Shown here piece by piece: positions 25,612-33,923 of a stretch of DNA of 64,000 nt. Position 1 is the first letter of the stretch; each line of letters starts with the position of its first letter. Position numbers and translations under genes: made by a program. The notes beneath the pieces are model-generated. The model was given only the letters and a program-made list of their open reading frames with translations. It searched no databases and was not told where the DNA came from. Source of the DNA: Palsa-147 sp963771905 (GTDB taxonomy: Bacteria > Acidobacteriota > Terriglobia > Acidiferrales > UBA7541); the NCBI GenBank assembly GCA_963771905.1, contig CAVYVI010000005.1:218301-282300 (forward strand). Reading direction: 5' to 3'.

Positions 25612-26079
25612 ATGACGACATGGAAAGAAGGCGATACGGCCCCGGCGTTCCGTTTGTCCGACGACGACGGAAAAGAAGTGGCGCTCGCGGATTATCGCGG
25701 GAAAAATGTGGTGTTTTATTTTTTTCCGAAGGCGCTGACACCCGGTTGAACGAACGAGGCGACCGAGTTTCGGGACGCAAAAAAGAAATTCGAGAAGGTT
25801 GACGCGGTGATTCTCGGGTGCAGCGCGGACTCCGTCGAGACGCAGGCGAAATTCCGCGACCGGCAAAAGTTGAATTTTCCGCTGCTGTCCGATCCGGAGT
25901 TCACGACGATCGAAGCGTACGGCGCGCGGCGAATGAAGCGGTTCCTCGGGCGATCTTTTCTCGGGATCGTGCGGATGACGTTCTGGATCGGGCCGGACGG
26001 AAAGTTCCGGAAGATCTGGGACAACGTGTCGGTGAAAGGGCACGTCGCGGAAGTGCTGAAAACAATCCAAGAGGGCTGA
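25612..26079 (+). CDS. BCP/Prx-type peroxiredoxin, predicted selenoprotein (UGA = Sec46)
   Basis: Thiol (selenol) peroxidase of the AhpC/TSA superfamily, 155 aa if the TGA at 25747-25749 is read as selenocysteine. The N-terminus is WKEGDTAPAFRLSDDDGKEV, then VVFYFFPKALTPG-U-TNEA, where U replaces the peroxidatic cysteine of the BCP motif TPGCT. Reading continues in the same frame without other defects through LGCSADSVETQAKF and FWIGPDGKFRKIWDNV to a normal end. Cys70 is a candidate partner. A SECIS-like hairpin lies at 25759-25778. The gene is six bases behind gatB and 10 before the next gene. A plain nonsense mutation is the alternative, but would have to hit exactly this codon. No sel genes are in the window. 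Confidence 0.8.
25759..25778 (+). promoter_or_regulatory. SECIS-like hairpin after the in-frame UGA
   Basis: GCG-A-CCGA-GTT-TCGG-GA-CGC: two stems (GCG/CGC and CCGA/TCGG) separated by a small internal loop, with a three-base apical loop starting with G. The loop begins 17 bases after the UGA. That distance and the loop G match the general model of bacterial selenocysteine insertion elements. The structure is short, so this is a prediction. Confidence 0.6.
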
Positions 26080-26089
26080 GCGGGGCGCG

Positions 26090-26629
26090 ATGCAAGGAAT
26101 CGTTTCGCTCGTGGACGGCGAGGAACGCGAGCGCGTCGAGAAATTGTGGAGCGAGCTGCGGCAGGATTTTGGAGTTCGCGGGATTCACACGAAGCGTTTT
26201 CCCCATTTTTCGTATCACGTGGCGGAAGCCTACGATCTGGGGCGCGTGCAAACGGGGCTAGCGAGGATTGCACGGGAGATTCAGCCATTCGTCGCGCGGA
26301 CGAGCGGGATCGGGATTTTCACGCGCAAGGAGCCGGTACTTTATTTGCCGGTGGTGCGGGCGGCTGAGCTCGAAGTGCTGCGCCGGAAAATCGCAGCGAG
26401 CGTGGAATCCGCGACGGAAACCTCGAATGAATACTATGCGGAAGACATCTGGATTCCGCATGTGACGATTGCCGAAGGCGACGTCGATATTCTGGTGCTG
26501 CCGGAAATTGTGCGGCGATTTGGAGCGCGGAACTTTCGCTGGGAGATTCGCGTCAGCAATTTGGCGCTGATTCGCGCGACGGAGAGCGTGCAGGAGATTT
26601 GCTTTCGGTGTGAGTTCGGCGGGAAGTGA
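26090..26629 (+). CDS. 2H phosphoesterase / 2'-5' RNA ligase-like protein
   Basis: 179 aa with two histidine motifs of the 2H superfamily: FPHFSYHVAEAYD near residue 42 and IWIPHVTIAEGD near residue 123. The second is a canonical H-x-T. Such proteins act on cyclic phosphates or 2'-5' bonds in RNA or nucleotides; the substrate here is unknown. The first motif departs slightly from H-x-[ST], so activity should not be assumed. It is close behind the peroxiredoxin on the same strand and may be the last gene of the gatB operon. Confidence 0.8.
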   Translation: MQGIVSLVDGEERERVEKLWSELRQDFGVRGIHTKRFPHFSYHVAEAYDLGRVQTGLARIAREIQPFVARTSGIGIFTRKEPVLYLPVVRAAELEVLRRKIAASVESATETSNEYYAEDIWIPHVTIAEGDVDILVLPEIVRRFGARNFRWEIRVSNLALIRATESVQEICFRCEFGGK

Positions 26630-26652
26630 GTGCGCGACGCAGAGGCCAACGG

Positions 26653-27537
26653 TCAGAGGGTTACGGCCAGTGAATCGCCGGATTCTTCGATGAAAGCGTT
26701 GTCGATGAGGCGCGTTTTTCCGACGAAAGCGGAGACGAGGGCGAGGCAGGAGTGCCGCAACGTGACGACGGGCTCGAGCGAATTGGCGTCGACGATTTCG
26801 GAGTAGTCGAGTGTGACGTTGTGCTTCGCGTCGGGATCCGTTTCGATGAAGCGACGAAGCGAATGGACCAGGCGCACGGCATCGCGTTCGCCAGCTTCGA
26901 TTTTCTTCTTCACCGCGGCCAATCCACGATACAACGAGGCGGCCGCGCGCCGCTCATCATCCTTTAAATAGGCATTTCGCGAAGACATTGCGAGGCCGTC
27001 AGGTTCACGCACGATCGGGCACGCGACTAATTGCGTGTCGAGATCGAGATCGGCGGCCATCTGGCGAAGGATGCGAAGCTGCTGCGCATCCTTGCGGCCG
27101 AAATAGGCAAAACGCGGCTGGACGATCTCGAATAATTTCAAAACGACGGTCGAAACCCCGCGAAAATGGCCCGGGCGCGCGCGGCCCTCAAGGCGATCAC
27201 TCAAACCTTCGACAGTGACGAACGTGCGGAAGCCATCGGGATAGATGTCCGACGCGGAAGGCACGAATAAGAAATCGACGCCCAGAGCTTCGAGCGCGGC
27301 GGAATCCTTCTCGAATTGGCGCGGATATTTTTGAAAATCCTCGCTGGGGCCGAACTGCTTCGGATTGACAAAAATCGAGGCGACCACCGGCGAGCATTCT
27401 TTTTTTGCGGCGCGCACGAGCGACAAATGACCTTCGTGGAGAGCGCCCATGGTGGGGACGAAGCCGAGGATGCGATCGTTCGCGCGCGCGTGACGGGCGA
27501 CTTGCTTCATCCATTCGACTGTGCGAATGATTTCCAT
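26653..27537 (-). CDS. panC: Pantothenate synthetase (pantoate-beta-alanine ligase)
   Basis: Joins pantoate and beta-alanine with ATP in coenzyme A synthesis. ATP-binding motif GFVPTMGALHEGHLSLVRAA, then SIFVNPKQFGPSEDF, DFLFVPSASDIYP, the conserved GHFRGVSTVVLKLFE and the KMSKS-like MSSRNAYL. 294 aa from the ATG at 27537; the frame remains open upstream but family similarity begins at MEIIRTVEW. It is the last gene of panB-dinB-panC. Confidence 0.95.
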   Translation of the reverse strand: MEIIRTVEWMKQVARHARANDRILGFVPTMGALHEGHLSLVRAAKKECSPVVASIFVNPKQFGPSEDFQKYPRQFEKDSAALEALGVDFLFVPSASDIYPDGFRTFVTVEGLSDRLEGRARPGHFRGVSTVVLKLFEIVQPRFAYFGRKDAQQLRILRQMAADLDLDTQLVACPIVREPDGLAMSSRNAYLKDDERRAAASLYRGLAAVKKKIEAGERDAVRLVHSLRRFIETDPDAKHNVTLDYSEIVDANSLEPVVTLRHSCLALVSAFVGKTRLIDNAFIEESGDSLAVTL

Positions 27538-27617
27538 GCGGGTTTTCAGCAGAGGATGGCGACGGGCTGAGACGAGCGTGACTTCGAAGGACGCGCAGGC
27601 GACATGCGGCTGTGTCC

Positions 27618-28127
27618 CTAGGCCTTGGCTTGCGCCGCGCGCTGGCGATAGAAGCCGATCAGGTCCGTGCCCTGCGGTTTGGCGCCGAGCTGGCGGAGCA
27701 TCGTGGCAATCTGGCCGCGATGATAGGAACCGTGATTGACGAGATGCTGAAGCATTTGCCACGCGGGCGCGGCCTGCGGAACGCCCTGCGTCGTCTTGTA
27801 TTCGTAAACCCGCGCGACATCTTCTTCTGTGAGAGACGCGACGTAATCGGTGAGGTCACGCTCGACTTCCTCCCAGCGTGCGCGCACGGACGCAAGATCG
27901 GAAAAATCCTGGGCCGGCAGCAAGCTCGTTTGCGAGCGTCCATGCCAGCGCTCGAGCCACACCCACTCGGCGCCGAGGATGTGGACGAGGGTGTCGCGCG
28001 CGGATTTAAAGCTCGAGCCGAGGTCGCGCGTGAATTGTTCGTTGCTGAGGGCCGCGCACGAATCGAGCGAGCGATGATTGGCCCAGGAATTGAAAGCGTA
28101 GAGAGTGCGAATGTCTTCGGCGTTCAT
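27618..28127 (-). CDS. DinB family protein
   Basis: 169-residue four-helix-bundle protein. The three histidines of the DinB metal site appear in TLVHILGAEWVWL and MLQHLVNHGSYHRGQIATML. DinB proteins include thiol transferases and many uncharacterised members. Start ATG at 28127, preceded by AGGGGACATCC; the longer frame running into panB is spurious. It sits between panB and panC with short gaps, so it is probably in their transcript. Its reaction is unknown. Confidence 0.88.
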   Translation of the reverse strand: MNAEDIRTLYAFNSWANHRSLDSCAALSNEQFTRDLGSSFKSARDTLVHILGAEWVWLERWHGRSQTSLLPAQDFSDLASVRARWEEVERDLTDYVASLTEEDVARVYEYKTTQGVPQAAPAWQMLQHLVNHGSYHRGQIATMLRQLGAKPQGTDLIGFYRQRAAQAKA

Positions 28128-28182
28128 GGATGTCCCCTTGCGAAAAAGGAGGGTACGCCAGAGCGTGCCGCGACTCAAGCCC

Positions 28183-29076
28183 TCAGACGCGCTGCTTCGC
28201 GAGGAGGTTGGCCCGCAGCTCCGCGGGCAAATGATACGACTCTTCGTCCGACGGGAAGCGCCCGTTGTGAACGTCGTCGCAGAATTCCGACACCGCGCGC
28301 GTGATGATTTCCGAGAGATTCGCGTAGCGGCGCGCAAATTTCGGCGTGTGGCCGCTGGTAAGGCCGAGCGCATCGTTGATGACGAGAACCTGACCGTCGC
28401 AATCGGGGCCCGCGCCGATGCCGATGGTGGGGATGCGTAGCTCTTCGGTGATGCGCGCGGCGAGCTCGCGCGGCATGGATTCGAGAGTGACGGCAAACGC
28501 TCCGGCCGATTCGACGGCGTGAGCATCGCGCATAAGGCGCTGGGCGGCGTCTTCGGTGCGACCCTGGACTTTGAATCCTCCGAGCGAGTTCACGGATTGC
28601 GGAGTCAGACCAATGTGGGCCATGACCGGAATGTCGGCTTCGACAAAGCGCGCGATGAGCTCGAGACGTCGCTCGCCGCCTTCGATCTTCACGGCCTCGG
28701 CGCCGCCTTCCTTGATGAAGCGCAGGGCGGTGCGCAGGGAATCTTCGATTCCGGCGTGATAGCTGCCGTACGGCATGTCGGCGACGACGAGGGCGCGCTG
28801 GGTGCCGCGGCGAACGGCGCGCACGTGATGCAAGATTTCGTCGACGGTGACGGGAAGCGTGCTCTCGTAGCCGAGGACGACCATGCCGAGCGAATCGCCG
28901 ACGAGAAGAATATCGACGCCGGCCTGGTCGAGGAGGCGCGCGGTCGGGTAATCGTAGGCGGTCAAACAGGTAATTTTTTCAATGGTGGAATCGGGATTCG
29001 AAAAACGGCGGGACTTCCGACTTACGATGTCAGGCACGGTGACTTTCCCGTTGCCTGCACGGGTAACTGCGCTCAT
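28183..29076 (-). CDS. panB: 3-methyl-2-oxobutanoate hydroxymethyltransferase
   Basis: First committed enzyme of pantothenate synthesis, transferring a hydroxymethyl group from methylene-tetrahydrofolate to ketoisovalerate. Motifs: ITCLTAYDYPTARLLDQAGV, ILLVGDSLGMVVLGYEST, the magnesium-binding region VADMPYGSYH, EGGAEAVKIEGG, PVMAHIGLTPQSVNSLGGF, and TIGIGAGPDCDGQVLV. 297 aa, normal length with a slightly extended N-terminus. It heads the leftward operon with dinB and panC. Confidence 0.95.
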   Translation of the reverse strand: MSAVTRAGNGKVTVPDIVSRKSRRFSNPDSTIEKITCLTAYDYPTARLLDQAGVDILLVGDSLGMVVLGYESTLPVTVDEILHHVRAVRRGTQRALVVADMPYGSYHAGIEDSLRTALRFIKEGGAEAVKIEGGERRLELIARFVEADIPVMAHIGLTPQSVNSLGGFKVQGRTEDAAQRLMRDAHAVESAGAFAVTLESMPRELAARITEELRIPTIGIGAGPDCDGQVLVINDALGLTSGHTPKFARRYANLSEIITRAVSEFCDDVHNGRFPSDEESYHLPAELRANLLAKQRV

Positions 29077-29326
29077 AAAACCTCCGGTGCCGCTCCGTAA
29101 ACTTCAGGATGCCGCCCTATAAGAAGAACTTATATCACAATTGGGGTGTGAGCGCCAGGGATGGGGTGGGCGAGTTGCGGGTTGGTTTCGGATTGGCCGA
29201 CATATGGAGAGTTAGCCCAGTCGCTCGTTCTCAATGGACGATCCGGATGACATATTGCGCTGGTGAACAGCAACAGCGTCCATTGTTCTGAGCGGCAACG
29301 AAGGGATAGACTCAGGGCCGAGATTT

Positions 29327-30172
29327 ATGTTTGAGCGCTATACCGAGAAAGCCCGCCGCACGATCTTCTTCGCCCGATATGAAGCGAGCCAGTACGGAAG
29401 CTCGTTCATCGATACCGAGCACATCCTGTTGGGGCTTCTGAGGGACGACCATGAACTGGTGGAGCGACTCGCCGGCCTGACCGACTCGAGGACGCAAATT
29501 CGTACCGACGTCGAGAAAGCCATCAAGAAACAAGGCAAACCCTACCCCACGTCTGTGGATGTACCACTGAGCGCTGACTCGAAGAGGCTCCTGAAGTTCG
29601 CTGTTGAAGAAGCGGACAGACTCGGCCAGCAACACGTCGGAACAGAGCACATCTTGCTCGCCCTCCTGCGCCTCAAGGACTCCCTTGCCGCCAAGGTGCT
29701 CGTGGCAAGAGGTGCGAAAGTCGCCGCGATTCGCGAGAAAGTCGGAAAACGCTCCGCTCTGGTTGCTCCGAGTGTGCAGCCAGCCAGGGAAGCGCTTCTG
29801 GTCCTTGATGAATTTTTAGGCGCCCTGAGAGGAGGCGGTTCCGAGCGTGCGGCGGCTTTTTTTGATGAGCGCGGACAATTTATTGATTCATCGGGCAAAC
29901 GTTGGATCGGCCGCAAGGAAATTGATGGAGCAGCTGAAGCGTTGTTCGCTCGCTTTGCAAAGCGAAATGTAAAGTTCGCCCTGGAAGACACAGTCAATGG
30001 TCCGTCCGAGACGGTTGTAGCGTCGGTGCTTTGGGAATTCGCCGCTGTGTCCGGCGATCACAGCGAATCGATGCTGCGCATGAGCATCGTTCTGGCCTCT
30101 GCAGGAGAAGAGTGGACGATTGTCCTGGCGCAGGTGACGCCGGTTTTACCAGAACTAGAACCTAACCGCTGA
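29327..30172 (+). CDS. Clp N-domain protein fused to an NTF2/SnoaL-like domain
   Basis: 281 aa. Residues about 1-145 hold two Clp-N repeats as in ClpC/ClpA: YTEKARRTIFFARYEASQYG with IDTEHILLGLLRDD, and KFAVEEADRLGQQHVGTEHI with LLALLRL. There is no AAA+ ATPase domain. A second domain from about residue 155 (LDEFLGALRGGGSERAAAFF … MLRMSIVLASAGEEWTIVLA) has the length and pattern of an NTF2-like fold. The Clp-N part normally binds adaptors or substrates of Clp proteases, so this could be an adaptor or decoy; that is inference. It is isolated from Clp genes here. Confidence 0.75.
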   Translation: MFERYTEKARRTIFFARYEASQYGSSFIDTEHILLGLLRDDHELVERLAGLTDSRTQIRTDVEKAIKKQGKPYPTSVDVPLSADSKRLLKFAVEEADRLGQQHVGTEHILLALLRLKDSLAAKVLVARGAKVAAIREKVGKRSALVAPSVQPAREALLVLDEFLGALRGGGSERAAAFFDERGQFIDSSGKRWIGRKEIDGAAEALFARFAKRNVKFALEDTVNGPSETVVASVLWEFAAVSGDHSESMLRMSIVLASAGEEWTIVLAQVTPVLPELEPNR

Positions 30173-30630
30173 GCGTGCTTCGTGAGTTAAACCGGCTCGA
30201 ATCGAATTCAAGTTTGGTGTCTCCTTTGTCCGATTCTCCGACCGATCGAGAGTTGAGCTGCGCTGATGTGTGCGCGCGTCGCTTGGGCCGTATGAGATTT
30301 GACTCGCGCGTGCCGGAGAGTCGATGGTCTGGCCGGATGAGAAATGCGAACAAGGCAACAGGGATGGATTAGGCTAGGAGTTAGGTTGATTTGCGGCTCG
30401 CCAGACGAGGGGTTGGTTCGGAGACGGCATTTCTGGGGCGCGATGGGGTTTCGCCGTGACGGAAACCAAAACCGATTGGGGAGAAATTTGCGGAATCGAT
30501 TGATGAAGTGAACACAAATGAAGGCGATTGCGCGGGTCCAATTGGCGGGCTGGTTTATTATCGGATCACTGGCATCTGTGGGAGTCCATAGCAAGCCCCG
30601 ACGGCAGATCCTTGTTGCGGAGAAAAATCG
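30173..30630. other. Intergenic region with no supported gene
   Basis: 458 bases between the ClpN fusion and the substrate-binding protein gene. Frames here run antisense into the neighbour and lack family features. It presumably holds the promoter of the gene starting at 30631. I see no repeat or RNA. Confidence 0.5.
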
Positions 30631-31821
30631 ATGACCAACTGCACGGCGAAGGTGGTCAGCGCGTTCGCGGCTGCCGTTTTGTTGCTTGTGATTCCCTTGC
30701 AGGGGCAGGAAGGCACGACCGGGGTTACAGACACTTCCATTCAAATGGGTTCCTGCTCTGCACTCGCCGGTCCCGCATCGTTTTTGGGAATGCAGTCACA
30801 AATTGGAGCGCTCGCGTATTTCCACATCGTGAATGCCGGGGGAGGAGTTTACGGCCGCAAAATTGAGGTGCTGACCTCCGATGACGGCTATGACCCGGAA
30901 AATGCAGTCGCCTGCTTCAACCGATTGGTGAAGCAAGGCATCTTCGCGATGGGTTTTTTCGTCGGCGCTCCCACCGCAGCGAAGTATATGCCCATGGCCG
31001 AAGCCGAGAAAATTCCGCTGGTGGGGATTTTCACGGGCGCGGAGACAGTCTACGAGCCATTCCGGCACGAAATCATTACGGTGCGCGCATCGTATTTTGA
31101 AGAGAGCCGAGAGCAGGTGGACAGCCTTTGGGAAGCGCGCGGAATTCGCAAGATCGGCGTGATCCACCAAGATGACGCGGCAGGCCATATCGTGCTGGAG
31201 GGAATTCTTCGCGCGATTTCGAGGCACCAGGCGACTCCCGTCGCGGTGGGGAGTTTTCCGCACAATTCTCTCGAAGTCGACCAAGCGATCAAGACGGTTC
31301 GCGAGGCAGATCCGGAAGCGGTGATTATGGCCGGACCGTACGCACCGTTGGCTGCCATTCTCAAAAGGGCGCATGCCAGCGGATGGCATCCGCTATTTCT
31401 GTCGCTCTCCTTCGCCGGGACAGAAGCGCTCATTCGGGCAGCCGGGAACGATGCCGAAGGCGTCATCATTACGCAGGTGGTGCCGCCGTATGACCGGACG
31501 GATCTTCCGACGATCAAGCTGTATCGCGACGCGCTCGACAAATACATGGGCGGAATGGCGCCAGCGTTCGTCAGTCTAGAAGGGTTTGTGGACGCGATGG
31601 TGGTGACCGAGGGATTGAGGCGGGCTGGGAAGGACCTTACGCGCGAAAAATTCATCAGTGGAATTGAGTCGATCCACGATCAGGATATGGGGCTGGGGCC
31701 AAAATTCCTTCTGAATTACGGACCGAAGCGGCACAGAGGGTTTGATTCTGTGTATGCCACGATTATTCGAGGGGGCCGTGCGGTTACAATCGCGGATTGG
31801 AAGAACCTGCCAACGCAATAA
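30631..31821 (+). CDS. ABC-type branched-chain amino acid/urea substrate-binding protein
   Basis: Periplasmic type I binding protein of 396 aa. Signal peptide (VVSAFAAAVLLLVIPLQGQ), then the Peripla_BP_6 pattern VTDTSIQMGSCSALAGPASF, GVYGRKIEVLTSDDGYDPEN, FVGAPTAAKYMP, GIRKIGVIHQDDAAGHIVLE, and VTEGLRRAGKDLTREKFISG. No permease or ATPase gene is adjacent, so it may be an orphan component or a sensor-like binding protein. Ligand unknown. Other orphan members occur next to amidases, as here, but no functional link is shown. Confidence 0.85.
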   Translation: MTNCTAKVVSAFAAAVLLLVIPLQGQEGTTGVTDTSIQMGSCSALAGPASFLGMQSQIGALAYFHIVNAGGGVYGRKIEVLTSDDGYDPENAVACFNRLVKQGIFAMGFFVGAPTAAKYMPMAEAEKIPLVGIFTGAETVYEPFRHEIITVRASYFEESREQVDSLWEARGIRKIGVIHQDDAAGHIVLEGILRAISRHQATPVAVGSFPHNSLEVDQAIKTVREADPEAVIMAGPYAPLAAILKRAHASGWHPLFLSLSFAGTEALIRAAGNDAEGVIITQVVPPYDRTDLPTIKLYRDALDKYMGGMAPAFVSLEGFVDAMVVTEGLRRAGKDLTREKFISGIESIHDQDMGLGPKFLLNYGPKRHRGFDSVYATIIRGGRAVTIADWKNLPTQ

Positions 31822-32122
31822 CTCGCCGGCAGATTTGAGAATACGCCCTCACGCATTGCATCTGCCGCCTGCGCGAGCCACGCTGTATCGTTCCCCGACT
31901 CTTTTTTCCATGCCTGTCAGACTGCCGTTGCGGCTCGTCGCTGCCAAATAGCGCTTCGGGCTGATTCCGATAAATTGCCTAAGCGGACATGCGATTCGCG
32001 GCGTCCAACCAAGGGCCGCAGCCGATCGCGCGCGCTCGCGCGATCAAGCGGCGGCGGGATGCGTGCGCCGAATTTGGGAGGATTTCGGGGCGCGGCGCGG
32101 ATAGAATGCGGGCGGAGGAAAC
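31822..32122. other. Intergenic region with no supported gene
   Basis: About 300 bases before the amidase gene. GC-rich, with no convincing ORF, repeat or RNA. It should contain the amidase promoter; the AGGAGG-like GGAGGAAAC lies just before the amidase start. Confidence 0.5.
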
Positions 32123-33922
32123 ATGCAAAGATCGCGGAGAGAATTTTTGACGCAGACATCGATCGGATTGCTGGGAGCGGCGGCGCTGCCCGGAACACAG
32201 GAACAGAAAGCTCCCGAGGAGCAACCAGGGGCGCCGCCGGCGTTCGGGGTCGGGCCGGGCGCAGGACCGGAAGTCTCGCCAGCAACGTTCGCGGAAGCGG
32301 AAAAGCTTGAACGAGTGGAAATGACCGGCGCCGAGAGGGCGCTCGCTGCCGCGAGCTGGCGGCAAACGATGGCGCCGCTGGATGAGCGGCGAACCGGACC
32401 GCGCAAGATCGAGCTCGAGGCGGGACTCGCGCCCGCGTCGCGATGGGACGCGGTGCTGCCGGGCGAGAAAGCGGGGCCCGAGCACGACCGATTCATCCGC
32501 AGCGAGAGCGATGCCGGGGCGCTGCCGGCGAAAGATGAGGATGTGGCGTTCGCGCCGGTCACGCAGCTCTCGCGCTGGATCGAGGGGCGAAAGATCAGCT
32601 CGGATCGGCTGACGCGGATTTATTTGGAGCGGATGGAGCGATTCAATCCGAAACTGCGGTGTGCGATCACGGTGACGCGCGAATTGGCGCTCAAACAAGC
32701 GAAGAGAGCGGATGAGGAAATCGCCGCGGGAAAATACCGCGGGCCGCTGCACGGAATTCCGTGGGGAGCTAAGGATCTACTCGATACAGCGGATATTCCG
32801 ACGACGTGGGGCGCAGAGCCTTATCGGAATCGCGTGCCGAAGTATGACGCGGCTGTGGTGAAGCGTTTGCACGACGCCGGCGCGGTGCTGATGGCCAAGT
32901 TAAGCTTGGGAGCGCTGGCGCTCAATGACATTTGGTTCGGCGGCCAGACGATGAATCCCTGGTTGCCGGAGGAAGGATCGTCGGGTTCGAGCGCTGGGCC
33001 GGGCGCGGCGACGGCGGCCGGGCTGGTGGGATTTGCGATCGGGAGCGAAACGGGCGGAAGCATCGTGGGGCCGAGCATGCGGTGCGGAGTGACGGGGCTG
33101 CGACCGACGTTTGGGCGAGTGGCGCGAACGGGCGCGATGACGCTGTGCTGGTCGCTCGATAAGCTGGGACCGATGGCGCGGAGCGTTGAAGACACGTTGC
33201 TGGTGCTGAAGACGATTTCCGGGCCGGACGCTGGGGATGTTTCGAGTGTGCCGAGCAAGCTGGATTTCGACGCGGGCGCGGGAGTGGAAGGTTTGCGCGT
33301 CGGCTACTTCCCCGAATGGATGAAGAAGAGCCCGGCGACTCAAGTGGACCGCGCGGCGCTCGAGACGGTGAAAAAAGTGGGGATGGTGCCGGTGGAGACG
33401 GCCATTCCGGACTGGCCATATGATTCGCTCGATTTGATTTTGTTTGCGGAAGGGGCGGCGGCGTTCGAGGAGTTGACGCTGAGCGGCGGGCTGAACGAGC
33501 TGTCGGTACAAACGCGGGATGCCTGGCCGAACATTTTCCGGCAGGCGCGATTTCTTTCCGCGGTGGATTTTGTCCAGGCCGACCGAATGCGGCGCAAGGT
33601 GGCCTTGGAAATGGCACGCGTGTTCTCGGAGGTGGACTTGCTGCTGGTGCCATCGTTGCGCGACGACATGCTGACGATTACGAATTTTACTGGGCATCCA
33701 TCGCTCACGCTGCGCGCGGGATTCGTTGAGGTGTCTGAAGCGCGCACGGACTGGGCGCCGGACCCAAGCCGGCCGCTTCCGAGGTTTTCGCCGCCGCGGC
33801 GCGTGCCACACGGCGTGACGCTCATCGGAAGATTATTCGAAGAAGGCACGCTGGGCCGCGCGGGCCTGGCGCTCGAGCGCGCGTTCGGCGTGGTGAGCGC
33901 GCGTCCTTCGGGAATGGAATGA
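32123..33922 (+). CDS. Amidase (amidase-signature family), Tat-exported
   Basis: 599-aa hydrolase of amide bonds. The N-terminus has a twin-arginine signal (RSRREFLTQTSIGLLGAAAL), so export in folded form is expected. A ~150-residue linker precedes the amidase core, which shows the catalytic lysine in GIPWGAKDLLDT, the signature GSSGSSAGPGAATAAGLVGF with SETGGSIVGP (Ser-cisSer-Lys triad) and GLRPTFGRVARTGAM. GatA shares this fold, but export, the long N-terminal extension and the lack of neighbours argue against a tRNA role despite gatB in the window. Substrate unknown. Confidence 0.88.
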   Translation: MQRSRREFLTQTSIGLLGAAALPGTQEQKAPEEQPGAPPAFGVGPGAGPEVSPATFAEAEKLERVEMTGAERALAAASWRQTMAPLDERRTGPRKIELEAGLAPASRWDAVLPGEKAGPEHDRFIRSESDAGALPAKDEDVAFAPVTQLSRWIEGRKISSDRLTRIYLERMERFNPKLRCAITVTRELALKQAKRADEEIAAGKYRGPLHGIPWGAKDLLDTADIPTTWGAEPYRNRVPKYDAAVVKRLHDAGAVLMAKLSLGALALNDIWFGGQTMNPWLPEEGSSGSSAGPGAATAAGLVGFAIGSETGGSIVGPSMRCGVTGLRPTFGRVARTGAMTLCWSLDKLGPMARSVEDTLLVLKTISGPDAGDVSSVPSKLDFDAGAGVEGLRVGYFPEWMKKSPATQVDRAALETVKKVGMVPVETAIPDWPYDSLDLILFAEGAAAFEELTLSGGLNELSVQTRDAWPNIFRQARFLSAVDFVQADRMRRKVALEMARVFSEVDLLLVPSLRDDMLTITNFTGHPSLTLRAGFVEVSEARTDWAPDPSRPLPRFSPPRRVPHGVTLIGRLFEEGTLGRAGLALERAFGVVSARPSGME

Positions 33923-33923
33923 G

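Noticed and set aside
25747..25749. Treating the peroxiredoxin TGA as an ordinary nonsense mutation
   Set aside because: It hits exactly the catalytic cysteine codon, there is no other damage, and a SECIS-like hairpin follows; kept as the main alternative only.
30208..30744. 178-codon minus-strand frame
   Set aside because: It runs antisense into the substrate-binding protein gene, whose signal peptide and domain are clear, and lacks a plausible start or family.
32900..33811. Minus-strand frame inside the amidase gene
   Set aside because: Arg/His-rich antisense shadow of a gene with a full amidase signature.
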